A stretch of 21,853 nt of DNA from UBA5272 sp964393005 (GCA_964393005.1 CAYMRR010000008.1:1-21853); one strand, 5' to 3'; positions 14,397-21,196 are shown, numbered from the stretch's first letter. The notes: a model not told the origin generated them from the letters alone. Numbers and translations are program-made.

Positions 14397-14448
14397 ATGG
14401 ACTTCATTATTTTATTGCGGAGACGATGGGATTCGGTCACCAAACATA
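14397..14448. repeat. tRNA-Ser 3'-end copy A, attachment-site-like
   Basis: Positions 14397-14435 are identical over 39 bases to 14618-14656, which covers the last 17 bases of tRNA-Ser and its downstream flank. From 14417 to 14448 the same copy is identical over 32 bases to 14461-14492. The match to tRNA-Ser stops inside the T-loop, a common boundary for tyrosine-recombinase attachment cores. Confidence 0.75.
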
Positions 14449-14460
14449 ACCTTTTATTTT

Positions 14461-14492
14461 GCGGAGACGATGGGATTCGGTCACCAAACATA
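14461..14492. repeat. tRNA-Ser 3'-end copy B, attachment-site-like
   Basis: This 32-base direct repeat of 14417-14448 lies 44 bases further on. Its first 19 bases also match the tRNA-Ser 3' end (14638-14656); the rest (TCACCAAACATA side) is shared only with copy A and so belongs to the inserted DNA. Confidence 0.75.
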
Positions 14493-14528
14493 GTCGCTTT
14501 GCTCCTTGTTTCTCGACCCCGGTTCGCC

Positions 14529-14550
14529 TTTTACAAAATTTTTACAAAAT
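14529..14550. repeat. Tandem 11-bp repeat in the island junction
   Basis: TTTTACAAAAT is repeated twice head to tail. It lies between copy B and the intact tRNA-Ser, in a stretch (14493-14617) that encodes nothing recognisable. Confidence 0.7.
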
Positions 14551-14617
14551 TTTGGCTTCGCAAAAGGCTCAATTCGAACCCCACTTCTCCTATAAAATAA
14601 ATCAGCCCACACTTTGC

Positions 14618-14656
14618 ATGGACTTCATTATTTTATTGCGGAGACGATGGGATTCG
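14618..14656. repeat. tRNA-Ser 3'-end copy C, within the intact tRNA gene
   Basis: This 39-base segment is the functional copy: the last 17 bases of tRNA-Ser (14640-14656) plus 22 bases of downstream flank. It is identical to 14397-14435. Confidence 0.75.
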
Positions 14657-14725
14657 AACCCATGAGGGTATTTCTACCCTGCCTCGTTAGCAGTGAGGTG
14701 CTTTCGACCACTCAGCCACATCTCC
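14639..14725 (-). tRNA. tRNA-Ser (anticodon GCU)
   Basis: Read on the minus strand, GGAGATG pairs with CGTCTCC as acceptor stem (one G-T pair), and the D-arm is TGGCTGAGTGGTCGAAAGCA. The anticodon loop is CTGCTAA with anticodon GCT, the long variable arm is GGGTAGAAATACCC and the T-arm is ATGGGTTCGAATCCCAT. The long variable arm is typical of serine tRNA. It decodes AGU and AGC. The 3' CCA is not encoded (the discriminator G is followed by CAA). Its 3' end is repeated at 14397-14435 and 14461-14479. Confidence 0.96.
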
Positions 14726-14785
14726 ATTTATACTAGTTTAGCATATTTTTAAGATAATCTAAAAGCTTTTAAAAGAATGTTTTAA

Positions 14786-14794
14786 TGATATAAT
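14786..14794 (+). promoter_or_regulatory. Extended -10 promoter for mscL
   Basis: TGATATAAT carries the TGn extension and a perfect -10. The -35 is weak. Predicted start near 14801 gives an about 25-base leader without Shine-Dalgarno. Confidence 0.55.
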
Positions 14795-14825
14795 CTATAA
14801 ATATTTATAATTAATTTTTAAAAAT

Positions 14826-15140
14826 ATGATAAACGAATTTGTAAATTTTATAAGAGAGAAAGGAGTTATTGGTCTTGCAGTAGGTATTATAGTGGGAGGT
14901 GCGGTAACGACTTTTGTAAACTCTCTAATAAACAGCTTTATAAACCCAGTCTTGGGAGCTTTGATAGGAAAAGGTCAAAACTTGGCAAGTTATGTATTCA
15001 CTATTCCTGGCACTGAAATTGCTTTTACCTGGGGTAGCTTTGTATCTGAGCTTATTAATTTTGTAACTATTTTACTTGTGATTTATCTAATCTTTGTAAA
15101 ATCTCCTATTAATAAGCTAGACAGGAAAAAAGAAGCTTAA
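14826..15140 (+). CDS. mscL: Large-conductance mechanosensitive channel, short form
   Basis: The 104-residue protein aligns by eye with MscL. It has an amphipathic N-terminus (MINEFVNFIREKGV), TM1 with the Gly/Ala-rich pore segment GLAVGIIVGGAVTTFVNSLI (16-35), the NPVLG turn, a short periplasmic loop (about 48-70) and TM2 SELINFVTILLVIYLIFV (74-91). It ends at PINKLDRKKEA, which resembles the INKLNRKKEE segment after TM2 in E. coli. The C-terminal helical bundle of longer MscL proteins is missing; the channel can work without it. It releases solutes during osmotic downshift. It is transcribed alone towards a strong terminator at 15166-15204. Confidence 0.9.
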   Translation: MINEFVNFIREKGVIGLAVGIIVGGAVTTFVNSLINSFINPVLGALIGKGQNLASYVFTIPGTEIAFTWGSFVSELINFVTILLVIYLIFVKSPINKLDRKKEA

Positions 15141-15165
15141 TAAAATATATTAATAATATATTAAT

Positions 15166-15204
15166 AAAAACAAAACTCGCTTTTATTGCGAGTTTTGTTT
15201 TTTT
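15166..15204. terminator. Strong bidirectional terminator between mscL and the lysozyme-like gene
   Basis: Arms AAAAACAAAACTCGC (15166-15180) and GCGAGTTTTGTTTTT (15188-15202) pair perfectly over 15 bp around a 7-base loop, with a T-tract on the plus strand and an A-tract that becomes a T-tract on the minus strand. It serves mscL and the convergent lysozyme-like gene. Confidence 0.9.
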
Positions 15205-15226
15205 GATTTTATTATTTAGAAATAAT

Positions 15227-15814
15227 TTATTTCTCTAAATCTACATCCATTCTATCTATCATCCCCATAATAGCGATGACTTGGTCCTCATAACCTTCGA
15301 TAACAGTTCCGTTATAATAATAAAGCTTATCTTTGACACTTTCTCTAGCATAATATCTAGCAGTGTTTGGATTTGCTCCTCCGAGGTTTTTACCTACAGA
15401 CTCTATAGCTTCATTAAAATTATTAAACTTGATTTTGCAAGATCCCCAACCAAAAGGATTGTTGTAGCAAGCAAACTTTCCACCGGTAGATTCTCTCATG
15501 GCAACTGCTGGTAATAGATTGTATGGAATACCATATTTTTCTGCTACCATTACAAATTGCTCACCGTATCCTGCTAAAGGTAGATTATACTTATTATAAT
15601 AAGCATCTATTTTAGCAGCTTGAAGCTTTCTTTCTTTTTCCTTTTTAGTTAACTCTTGTTTGGAGTTTTCTTCGTTTATAAGGATTTCTTTTGTACTGGT
15701 AGATTGATTAGATTCTACAAGCACGCTAGAAACAATATTTAACCCTGAGCTAGACATAGCAAATATTGGTATAAAAGCCATGGCTAAGAGAGTATTTTGT
15801 ATATTTTTTATCAT
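15227..15814 (-). CDS. Secreted lysozyme/glucosaminidase-like peptidoglycan hydrolase
   Basis: With the ATG at 15814 the protein has 195 residues and begins MIKNIQNTLLAMAFIPIFA, a normal signal sequence. A longer frame back to a TTG at 15865 would bury that signal, so I prefer this start. A Ser/Thr/Lys/Glu linker (about 35-70) leads to a lysozyme-superfamily domain: KYGIPYNLLPAVAMRESTGG with Glu108 as likely catalytic acid, then NPFGWGS and the C-terminal helices. The combination of RESTGG and NPFGWGS resembles Flg_hydro/glucosaminidase-like domains. Cys116 and Cys126 could form a disulfide. It would cut cell-wall glycans during growth, or act on a host wall in an episymbiont. A leader of about 70 bases carries two small hairpins. 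Confidence 0.8.
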   Translation of the reverse strand: MIKNIQNTLLAMAFIPIFAMSSSGLNIVSSVLVESNQSTSTKEILINEENSKQELTKKEKERKLQAAKIDAYYNKYNLPLAGYGEQFVMVAEKYGIPYNLLPAVAMRESTGGKFACYNNPFGWGSCKIKFNNFNEAIESVGKNLGGANPNTARYYARESVKDKLYYYNGTVIEGYEDQVIAIMGMIDRMDVDLEK

Positions 15815-15869
15815 AATGTTGCGGTTTAGCTCCGCCACTTCCCACATCAGAATTTTTACAAACAAAAAA

Positions 15870-15884
15870 TGAGCTTATCGCTCA
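15870..15884 (-). promoter_or_regulatory. 5' leader hairpin with U-tract upstream of the lysozyme-like gene
   Basis: On the minus strand TGAGC-GATAA-GCTCA is followed by six T residues, like a miniature terminator at the very start of the transcript. A second hairpin, GCGG-N7-CCGC (15821-15835), lies 6 bases before the ATG. Attenuation or mRNA protection are possible; the 5-bp stem is weak. Confidence 0.35.
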
Positions 15885-15892
15885 ACGGTAAT

Positions 15893-15921
15893 ATGCTAGC
15901 AAATTGGAAAAAAAAAGTCAA
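15893..15921 (-). promoter_or_regulatory. Promoter of the lysozyme-like gene
   Basis: On the minus strand the -35 is TTGACT (15921-15916), the spacer is 17 bases and the -10 is TAGCAT (15898-15893) with a TGC extension. Predicted start near 15886 gives a leader of about 72 bases, unusually long for this genome. Confidence 0.55.
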
Positions 15922-15935
15922 GAGTTATACATTAA

Positions 15936-15962
15936 AAAATACTATTTGTCAAATAGTATTTT
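15936..15962. repeat. Perfect 12-bp inverted repeat upstream of the lysozyme-like promoter
   Basis: AAAATACTATTT and AAATAGTATTTT flank GTC. It starts 15 bases upstream of the -35 of the lysozyme-like gene and lies between divergent transcripts, so it could be an activator site. On the plus strand it is followed only by AAAA, so termination is unlikely. Confidence 0.5.
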
Positions 15963-16045
15963 AAAATAACCCTTGAAATATAAAGCTTTTTACAGAATTC
16001 AAAAAATATGATAAACTTAACTATGTTAATATTTTATTAGCTTTT

Positions 16046-16117
16046 GGCCTTATCGTCTAACGGTTAGGACACATCCCTCTCACGGATGAAATCGGGGTTC
16101 GATTCCCCGTAAGGTCA
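16046..16117 (+). tRNA. tRNA-Glu (anticodon CUC)
   Basis: GGCCTTA pairs with TAAGGTC (one G-T pair), and the D-arm contains TCGTCTAACGGTTAGGAC. The anticodon stem CATCC/GGATG has loop CTCTCAC with anticodon CTC, which decodes GAG. The T-arm is CGGGGTTCGATTCCCCG. The discriminator is A and the CCA end is not encoded. It ends 10 bases from the convergent YtxH-like gene. Its promoter is not clear; TTTACA (15989-15994) with a 17-base spacer to TAAACT is one possibility. Confidence 0.96.
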
Positions 16118-16127
16118 CAGATAAATT

Positions 16128-16661
16128 TTATTTTTTAACTACTTTTTTACTAGCTTTTTTAGCAACTTTCTTTTTTGGAGTATCTAAAGCAACTTCTTCT
16201 TTTATTTCTTCTTTTAATTCTTCTACTTTTTCTATTACTTTCTCTACTACTTTTTTAGCGGCAGCTTTTTTGGCAGCTACTTTTTTGACAGCTTTTTTGG
16301 CTACTCTTTTATTTGCTTTTTCTTTTATTTTAGCTTTGGCTTCTTTTTCTATTTTATTCCAATTTTTCTTTAGAAAGTCTATTACTTTTTCTACATCTTC
16401 TATATTTAGAGTTTTTAGCTTTTTATATCTTTCTCCAATATCTAATACTACTTTTTCATAGATAGGAGCAGAAACTTCTTCAAACTTTTCTAGTTTGTCT
16501 AAAATCTCTCCTTTCATTTTTAAAGCCCAGCCTTTGGCAAGCTTTTGATTTCTCTTGCCTTCAGGACCAAATAATAAATATGCTATTGTAGCTGTAGCTG
16601 CAATACCTACTACTGTAGCGGTAGATGTACCGCTTGTTTTTCTTTCTTTATTTTTAGACAT
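16128..16661 (-). CDS. YtxH-like membrane protein with histone-H1-like Lys/Ala tail
   Basis: The 177-residue protein has a basic N-terminus, one membrane segment (about 15-31, STATVVGIAATATIAYLLFG) and then FGPEGKRNQKLAKGWALKMK, the motif that opens YtxH-type proteins. An amphipathic helical region follows (50-105). From about 108 to the end it is a low-complexity tail with repeated AKK and KKV units, interrupted by an acidic block (about 138-156, EKVIEKVEELKEEIKEE). Such tails resemble histone H1 and bind nucleic acid in some bacteria. A membrane-tethered DNA-binding or stress-related role is inference. It lies 14 bases after the small membrane protein gene and probably shares its promoter. 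Confidence 0.65.
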   Translation of the reverse strand: MSKNKERKTSGTSTATVVGIAATATIAYLLFGPEGKRNQKLAKGWALKMKGEILDKLEKFEEVSAPIYEKVVLDIGERYKKLKTLNIEDVEKVIDFLKKNWNKIEKEAKAKIKEKANKRVAKKAVKKVAAKKAAAKKVVEKVIEKVEELKEEIKEEVALDTPKKKVAKKASKKVVKK

Positions 16662-16675
16662 AATTTTTATTAAAA

Positions 16676-16972
16676 TTATTTAATTCTTGTAATTTTTGGT
16701 TGTGATTTTTCCTTACTTTCTTCTTTGCTTTTATTTGAAAAAATCTTATTTAAAAAAGAAAGGAAATTAATTTTTTCTAAAATATTATCTTTTAATAAAG
16801 ATATATCTTCGGCAGCTTTTGAAATATGCTGATCTAAACTATTAACTCCTTTTTTAATTCTTTTTAAAATACTGATAAAATAAATTAAAACAACTATTAA
16901 TAAAATAGTTATAATAACTATTGAAACGGTGCTCACTACAAAAAAGATTTCAGATTTTAAAATTGCTTCCAT
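16676..16972 (-). CDS. Small membrane protein with one transmembrane helix and coiled coil
   Basis: I cannot assign this 98-residue protein to a named family. One hydrophobic helix (about 10-34, FFVVSTVSIVIITILLIVVLIY) is followed by KRIKKGVNSLDQHISKAAEDISLLKDNIL, an amphipathic helix like those in DUF948-type proteins, and a basic tail (KSKEESKEKSQPKITRIK). The N-terminus is likely outside and the coiled coil cytoplasmic, by the positive-inside rule. It is the first gene of a short operon with the YtxH-like gene. The ATG lies 6 bases after a TGCTAAAAT element, so the message is probably leaderless. Confidence 0.65.
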   Translation of the reverse strand: MEAILKSEIFFVVSTVSIVIITILLIVVLIYFISILKRIKKGVNSLDQHISKAAEDISLLKDNILEKINFLSFLNKIFSNKSKEESKEKSQPKITRIK

Positions 16973-16978
16973 GCATAT

Positions 16979-16987
16979 ATTTTAGCA
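16979..16987 (-). promoter_or_regulatory. Extended -10 promoter, leaderless start of the small membrane protein gene
   Basis: On the minus strand TGCTAAAAT (16987-16979) is followed by ATATGC and then the ATG at 16972. The spacing of 6 bases from -10 to ATG equals that at arsR and the RM operon. The -35 position is weak. Confidence 0.55.
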
Positions 16988-17005
16988 TGGTTTTAAAATT
17001 GTAAA

Positions 17006-18394
17006 TTATTTATATCCCCAAATCTTTTCTTGTCTTACCAATTCTTCATCTGGATTGTAAAGATTTCTATCAATGATCATGCGGACTACCTTTTCCATTC
17101 TTGCTCCTTGAGAACCTTTTACAAAAACCAAATCACCCCCTACTTCCTTTTCGGTGCGACCTTGTTTATAATCTTTTTCTACTTCAGTTTCTAATGTAAG
17201 CAAAGTTTGTCTTGCGGCTTCTAAACTGCCTGGAGTAATATAAACATTGTCTCGAGACATACCTTCTTCTAAAGCTGTCTCCCCTATTATTTTTGCTCTA
17301 ATACCAGAAACGATCAGAATATCACAAACTTTAGCGATTCTTTTTCCTATTTCTTCATGCTCTCTTTTAGTAAAATCACCAAGCTCAAGCATATCTCCTA
17401 AAACAAAAATCTTTTTTCCTCTAGTTTTTAAATTTTTTATTATTTCTATACCGTGTTTTAAAGCTTTTGGAGAAGAGTTATAAGTATCATCAATAATAGT
17501 AGATTCATAAAGTCCTTGAAAGACTCGCATTCTTCCTTTTGGTTTGTCACTTTTTTCTATATCTTTTATATCTTTTTCTAAAGAAATATTTAAATCATTG
17601 GCTATTAAAAGAGCTGGCAAAAGCCCATAAAATGCTGCATCTCCTAAAACTTCTAAAAGCTCTATTCTGAAAACTTCTTCTTTTAAAACTATTTCTCCAG
17701 AGATTCCTTGTATTTTACTAATATATCTATTTTTATCTTCATAAAGCACTTTTGTATTTCTGGCTATAATATCTGCTTCTTTACTCTTAAGAGAAAAGGT
17801 TTGGAAATTGATATTTTTATTTTCTAAATCTTTGGCTATATTTTGACAATCTATATCATCTAAATTATAGATAAGAGTACCCCCTTCTTTAAGACTTTCT
17901 GCTAAATACTTTTTTTCACGAATAAGCTTTTCTCTATCATTATCAAAAAACTCTATATGCACTGGAACTTTAGCAAAAGCTGTGAGTACTACTATATCTG
18001 GCTTTATATATTTACTAACTTTTAATATATCCCCTGGAGAATCTGCCCCTATTTCTAAAACTAAATATTTATAAGGAAAAGTATCAAACATTTTTACAAA
18101 ACTAGAAAAAATAATTTTTAACCAAAGCCAAGGATTTGTCCATCCAGATTCAAGGCCAAGTATGGTAAGAGGAATACCTATTTCACTATTCATGCTTTTT
18201 TTACTTGCAAGAACTAGATAATCTCCTTTTTCTGAAATTAAATTTTTCTTCAAAGCTGCAGTTATAAAATCTTTAGTTGTGGTTTTACCAAGATTTCCTG
18301 TAATAGCTATAATTTTTGGTTTGTGCTTTTTAAGTAAAAAAGAAGCTTGCCAAGTTATGATTTTTGTAATAATTTCTTTAAATAAATTTTTCAT
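17006..18394 (-). CDS. murF: MurF-type Mur ligase without N-terminal domain
   Basis: The 462-residue protein has the ATP-binding and C-terminal domains of UDP-N-acetylmuramoyl-tripeptide-D-alanyl-D-alanine ligase. Landmarks are P-loop GNLGKTTTK (33-41), KSMNSEIGIPLTILGL, the LVLEIGADSPGDI strand, LTAFAKVPVHIEFFDN, DDTYNSSPKALKHGI, KIFVLGDMLELG and VKGSQGARMEKVV. MurF adds D-Ala-D-Ala to the peptidoglycan precursor in the cytoplasm. The P-loop begins at residue 33, so the N-terminal domain of about 80-100 residues that holds UDP-MurNAc is missing. It could use a different substrate-binding mode or act on a related substrate. It begins 12 bases after secA and very likely shares its transcript. 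Confidence 0.82.
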   Translation of the reverse strand: MKNLFKEIITKIITWQASFLLKKHKPKIIAITGNLGKTTTKDFITAALKKNLISEKGDYLVLASKKSMNSEIGIPLTILGLESGWTNPWLWLKIIFSSFVKMFDTFPYKYLVLEIGADSPGDILKVSKYIKPDIVVLTAFAKVPVHIEFFDNDREKLIREKKYLAESLKEGGTLIYNLDDIDCQNIAKDLENKNINFQTFSLKSKEADIIARNTKVLYEDKNRYISKIQGISGEIVLKEEVFRIELLEVLGDAAFYGLLPALLIANDLNISLEKDIKDIEKSDKPKGRMRVFQGLYESTIIDDTYNSSPKALKHGIEIIKNLKTRGKKIFVLGDMLELGDFTKREHEEIGKRIAKVCDILIVSGIRAKIIGETALEEGMSRDNVYITPGSLEAARQTLLTLETEVEKDYKQGRTEKEVGGDLVFVKGSQGARMEKVVRMIIDRNLYNPDEELVRQEKIWGYK

Positions 18395-18406
18395 AATAAA
18401 ATAAAC

Positions 18407-21067
18407 CTATTTTCTTAAATATTCATATTCTGAGCAATCACATTTTTTAACCTTTTTAAGAGATCCACAAGGACAAGGATCATTTCTTCCTATTTTTTTC
18501 TTTTCTCCATCTTCTCCTTCTATTTTTTTTGTAATAGGTGCTGAACTGGTATCTGAATCAGATTTTTTATTGGTTATAAAAGTTTGGTTTCTCTTTTCTG
18601 ATTCTCTAACTATTTTTTGAGCTTCAAGATTGGCCATAACTGCATCTATATGACTTATAAAGTTATAAAAATCATCTTTCATATGATTTTGCATAGCATG
18701 ATAAGTAGCTAAAGCTTCTTTTTTATACTCTACTAGAGGATCTCTTTGACCATAAGCTCGCAAGTTTACAGATTGACGAATATCATCCATATGCTCAAGA
18801 TGGGCCATAAAATGCTGATCTACTATTTGTAAATAAAGACTTTTTAATACACTATTAAAAGCTTCTTCGCCATATTTTTCTTTTTTCTCTTTTACCAAAT
18901 CTTCAAATTCTGGTTTTTCTAAATAAAGTTCTTTTAATACATTTTCTAATTCTTCTTTGTCTTCTAAAAGCACTCTTCGTCTTCTATCGTAAATACTTTG
19001 TCTTTGATGATTTAAAACATCGTCGTATTGTAAAGTGTGTTTTCTTGTATCAAAGTGATAGCCTTCTATTTTTTCTTGAGCAGATTCTAAAACATTAGAA
19101 ACCATTTTGGATTTGATAGGCATATCTTCTGCTATACCAAATTTATTCATCATATTTTGTACAGAATTGCTTCCAAAAATTCGCATAAGATCATCTTCAA
19201 GTGATACGAAAAATTGGGTAGCTCCATTATCTCCTTGTCTTCCAGAACGACCTCTAAGCTGATTGTCTATTCTTCTTGCTTCATGTCTTTCGGTACCTAT
19301 TACAAAAAGTCCTCCAAGGTTGTTGATTTCTTCTTTTTCTGCTGCTGTAGGATTTGCTCCTCCAAGCTTTATATCCACTCCACGACCGGCCATATTTGTA
19401 GCAATAGTCACAGCATTTTTTCTTCCAGCAGCAGCTATTATCTCTCCTTCTTTTTCATGATTTTTAGCATTCAAAATACTGTGTGGTATATTTTCTCTCT
19501 CTAAATATTTAGAAAGTTGTTCGTTTTTTTCTATAGAAACGGTACCAATAAGTACTGGCTGACCTTTTTCATTTAATTCTCTTACCAATTTTGTAAGAGC
19601 TTTTAATTTTCCTTTTTCTGTTTGGAAAATAAGATCTTGTCTGTCATCTCTTTTTATTTCTTTATGAGTAGGAATGGTAGTCACTGGTAAACCATATACT
19701 TTGAAAAATTCTTCTTCACTAGTTTTGGCTGTACCAGACATACCAGAAAGCTTTCTATAAAATCTAAAATAATTTTGAAAAGTAATAGAGGCTACAGTCT
19801 TTGATTCTTTTTGTATATAGACATTTTCTTTAGCTTCTATGGCCTGATGCAAACCTTCGCTCCATCTTCTACCTGGCTGCATTCTTCCGGTAAACTCGTC
19901 TACTATTACCACCTCTTTTTCTTTTTGACCATTTTCTTTAACTATATCTCTTACTACATATTGCTTTTCTCTAATAAATAAAGCTTTGGCCTTTACAGCA
20001 TTTTCTAAATGATGAATAAGTTTTACATTCTCTGAAGCATAAAAATTGGTAAGATTAAACTCTTTTTCTGCTTTTTCTATACCACTTGGAAGTAAAGATA
20101 TAGCTCTTTGCTTTTCATCTTTTTCAAAATCTTCTCCTTCATTTAATTTTTCTGCAAAACGAGCAAATCTTTTATAAAGCTCGTCAGAATCACTCGCTTC
20201 AGAAGAAATAATAAGAGGAGTACGAGATTCGTCTATAAGAATAGAGTCTACTTCGTCCACAATAGCAAAATTGTGTTCTCTTTGAACAAGTTCAATAGAA
20301 TTGTAAACTAAATTGTCTCTTAGATAATCAAAACCAAATTCATTATTTGTCCCGTAAGTGATGTCTGCTTCGTAAGCTTCTTTTCTGCTTACTTTTCTTA
20401 GATATTCATCTTCTACTTTAAAACTTCCAAGCTCTTCTATATCCTCGTCTACATTTTTTGCTTTTTCTAAATTAACTTCCCCTACTCTTTCTCTATCAAA
20501 AAGATAAGAAACTTGATGATTTAAAACTCCTACAGAAAGGCCAAGAAAATCGTAAATTCTACCCATCCAGACAGCATCTCTTTTAGAAAGATAATCATTT
20601 ACTGTAACTATATGTACACCTTTACCAGATAGACCATTTAAATAAGCAGGAAGTGTAGCTACTAAAGTTTTTCCTTCTCCTGTCCTCATTTCAGCTATAG
20701 TACCTCTATGCATTATTATGCCTCCTACTATTTGTACTGGATAGTGCATCATAGCTAAAGTCCTCCTTGCTGTCTCTCTTACTAAAGCATAAGCTAAGAC
20801 AATATTTTTATCTAAAATCTCTTGGACTAATTTTTGACTTTCTAATCTAAACTCGTCTCTATTTAGGTCTTTAGTTTTAAGATTGTCTTCTCCTTCTTGT
20901 ATTTCTTTTCTAATTTGAGTTTTTAATTCTAGACTAGTATTTTTAATATCTTCGTCAGAAAGATCTTTCAATTTCATTTCCTGCTCTAAAACTTTATCTA
21001 CAATAGGCTGCAATTTTTTGATAAGCCTTTCATCTTCTGATTTAAAAATTTTCTTTAAAAGTGACAT
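18407..21067 (-). CDS. secA: Preprotein translocase ATPase SecA
   Basis: SecA drives export through SecYEG. The 886-residue protein has Walker A MRTGEGKT (127-134), Walker B DEVD (271-274), DESRTPLIIS, GMSGTAKTSEEEF, TNMAGRGVDIKLGG and the RGRSGRQGDNG motif. The gap between Walker A and B is about 35 residues longer than in E. coli (107 there, 144 here), because of an insertion around 186-225, rich in charged residues. The C-terminal zinc site is C865-x-C867-x8-C876-x-C878 (CPCG to CDC); E. coli has C-H in the last pair. An acidic/basic linker (about 820-860) precedes it. The ATG at 21067 is preceded by a small hairpin and no Shine-Dalgarno. murF follows by 12 bases. Confidence 0.97.
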   Translation of the reverse strand: MSLLKKIFKSEDERLIKKLQPIVDKVLEQEMKLKDLSDEDIKNTSLELKTQIRKEIQEGEDNLKTKDLNRDEFRLESQKLVQEILDKNIVLAYALVRETARRTLAMMHYPVQIVGGIIMHRGTIAEMRTGEGKTLVATLPAYLNGLSGKGVHIVTVNDYLSKRDAVWMGRIYDFLGLSVGVLNHQVSYLFDRERVGEVNLEKAKNVDEDIEELGSFKVEDEYLRKVSRKEAYEADITYGTNNEFGFDYLRDNLVYNSIELVQREHNFAIVDEVDSILIDESRTPLIISSEASDSDELYKRFARFAEKLNEGEDFEKDEKQRAISLLPSGIEKAEKEFNLTNFYASENVKLIHHLENAVKAKALFIREKQYVVRDIVKENGQKEKEVVIVDEFTGRMQPGRRWSEGLHQAIEAKENVYIQKESKTVASITFQNYFRFYRKLSGMSGTAKTSEEEFFKVYGLPVTTIPTHKEIKRDDRQDLIFQTEKGKLKALTKLVRELNEKGQPVLIGTVSIEKNEQLSKYLERENIPHSILNAKNHEKEGEIIAAAGRKNAVTIATNMAGRGVDIKLGGANPTAAEKEEINNLGGLFVIGTERHEARRIDNQLRGRSGRQGDNGATQFFVSLEDDLMRIFGSNSVQNMMNKFGIAEDMPIKSKMVSNVLESAQEKIEGYHFDTRKHTLQYDDVLNHQRQSIYDRRRRVLLEDKEELENVLKELYLEKPEFEDLVKEKKEKYGEEAFNSVLKSLYLQIVDQHFMAHLEHMDDIRQSVNLRAYGQRDPLVEYKKEALATYHAMQNHMKDDFYNFISHIDAVMANLEAQKIVRESEKRNQTFITNKKSDSDTSSAPITKKIEGEDGEKKKIGRNDPCPCGSLKKVKKCDCSEYEYLRK

Positions 21068-21075
21068 AAATTTAA

Positions 21076-21088
21076 AGGCTTTTAGCCT
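21076..21088 (-). promoter_or_regulatory. Hairpin just upstream of the secA start
   Basis: AGGCT-TTT-AGCCT (5-bp stem, 3-base loop) ends 8 bases before the secA ATG. It could affect ribosome access; nothing more can be said. The rest of the 21068-21196 gap is AT-rich, and I see no clear promoter. Confidence 0.35.
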
Positions 21089-21196
21089 AAAATGATAAAT
21101 ATTAATAATATAATTGCTAAGATTAGCTAGATAATAAAACTATTTTAACATAAACCAACTTCTTTTTCATCTTTTTATTTTTATATAAAATAAGCT

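Noticed and set aside
14397..14665. Two overlapping plus-strand reading frames containing RRRWDS-type peptides
   Set aside because: They translate the antisense of tRNA-Ser and its partial copies; the peptide RRRWDSNP is the reverse complement of the tRNA 3' end. They are not genes.
15815..15865. Longer start (TTG at 15865) for the lysozyme-like protein
   Set aside because: It begins inside the U-tract of a leader hairpin and would put 17 charged and mixed residues before the signal peptide; the ATG at 15814 gives a normal signal sequence.
15870..15900. tRNA D-arm-like sequence on the plus strand (GCTCAACGGTA)
   Set aside because: No anticodon or T-arm follows and the stretch is explained by the leader hairpin and promoter of the minus-strand gene. 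A decayed tRNA fragment cannot be excluded.
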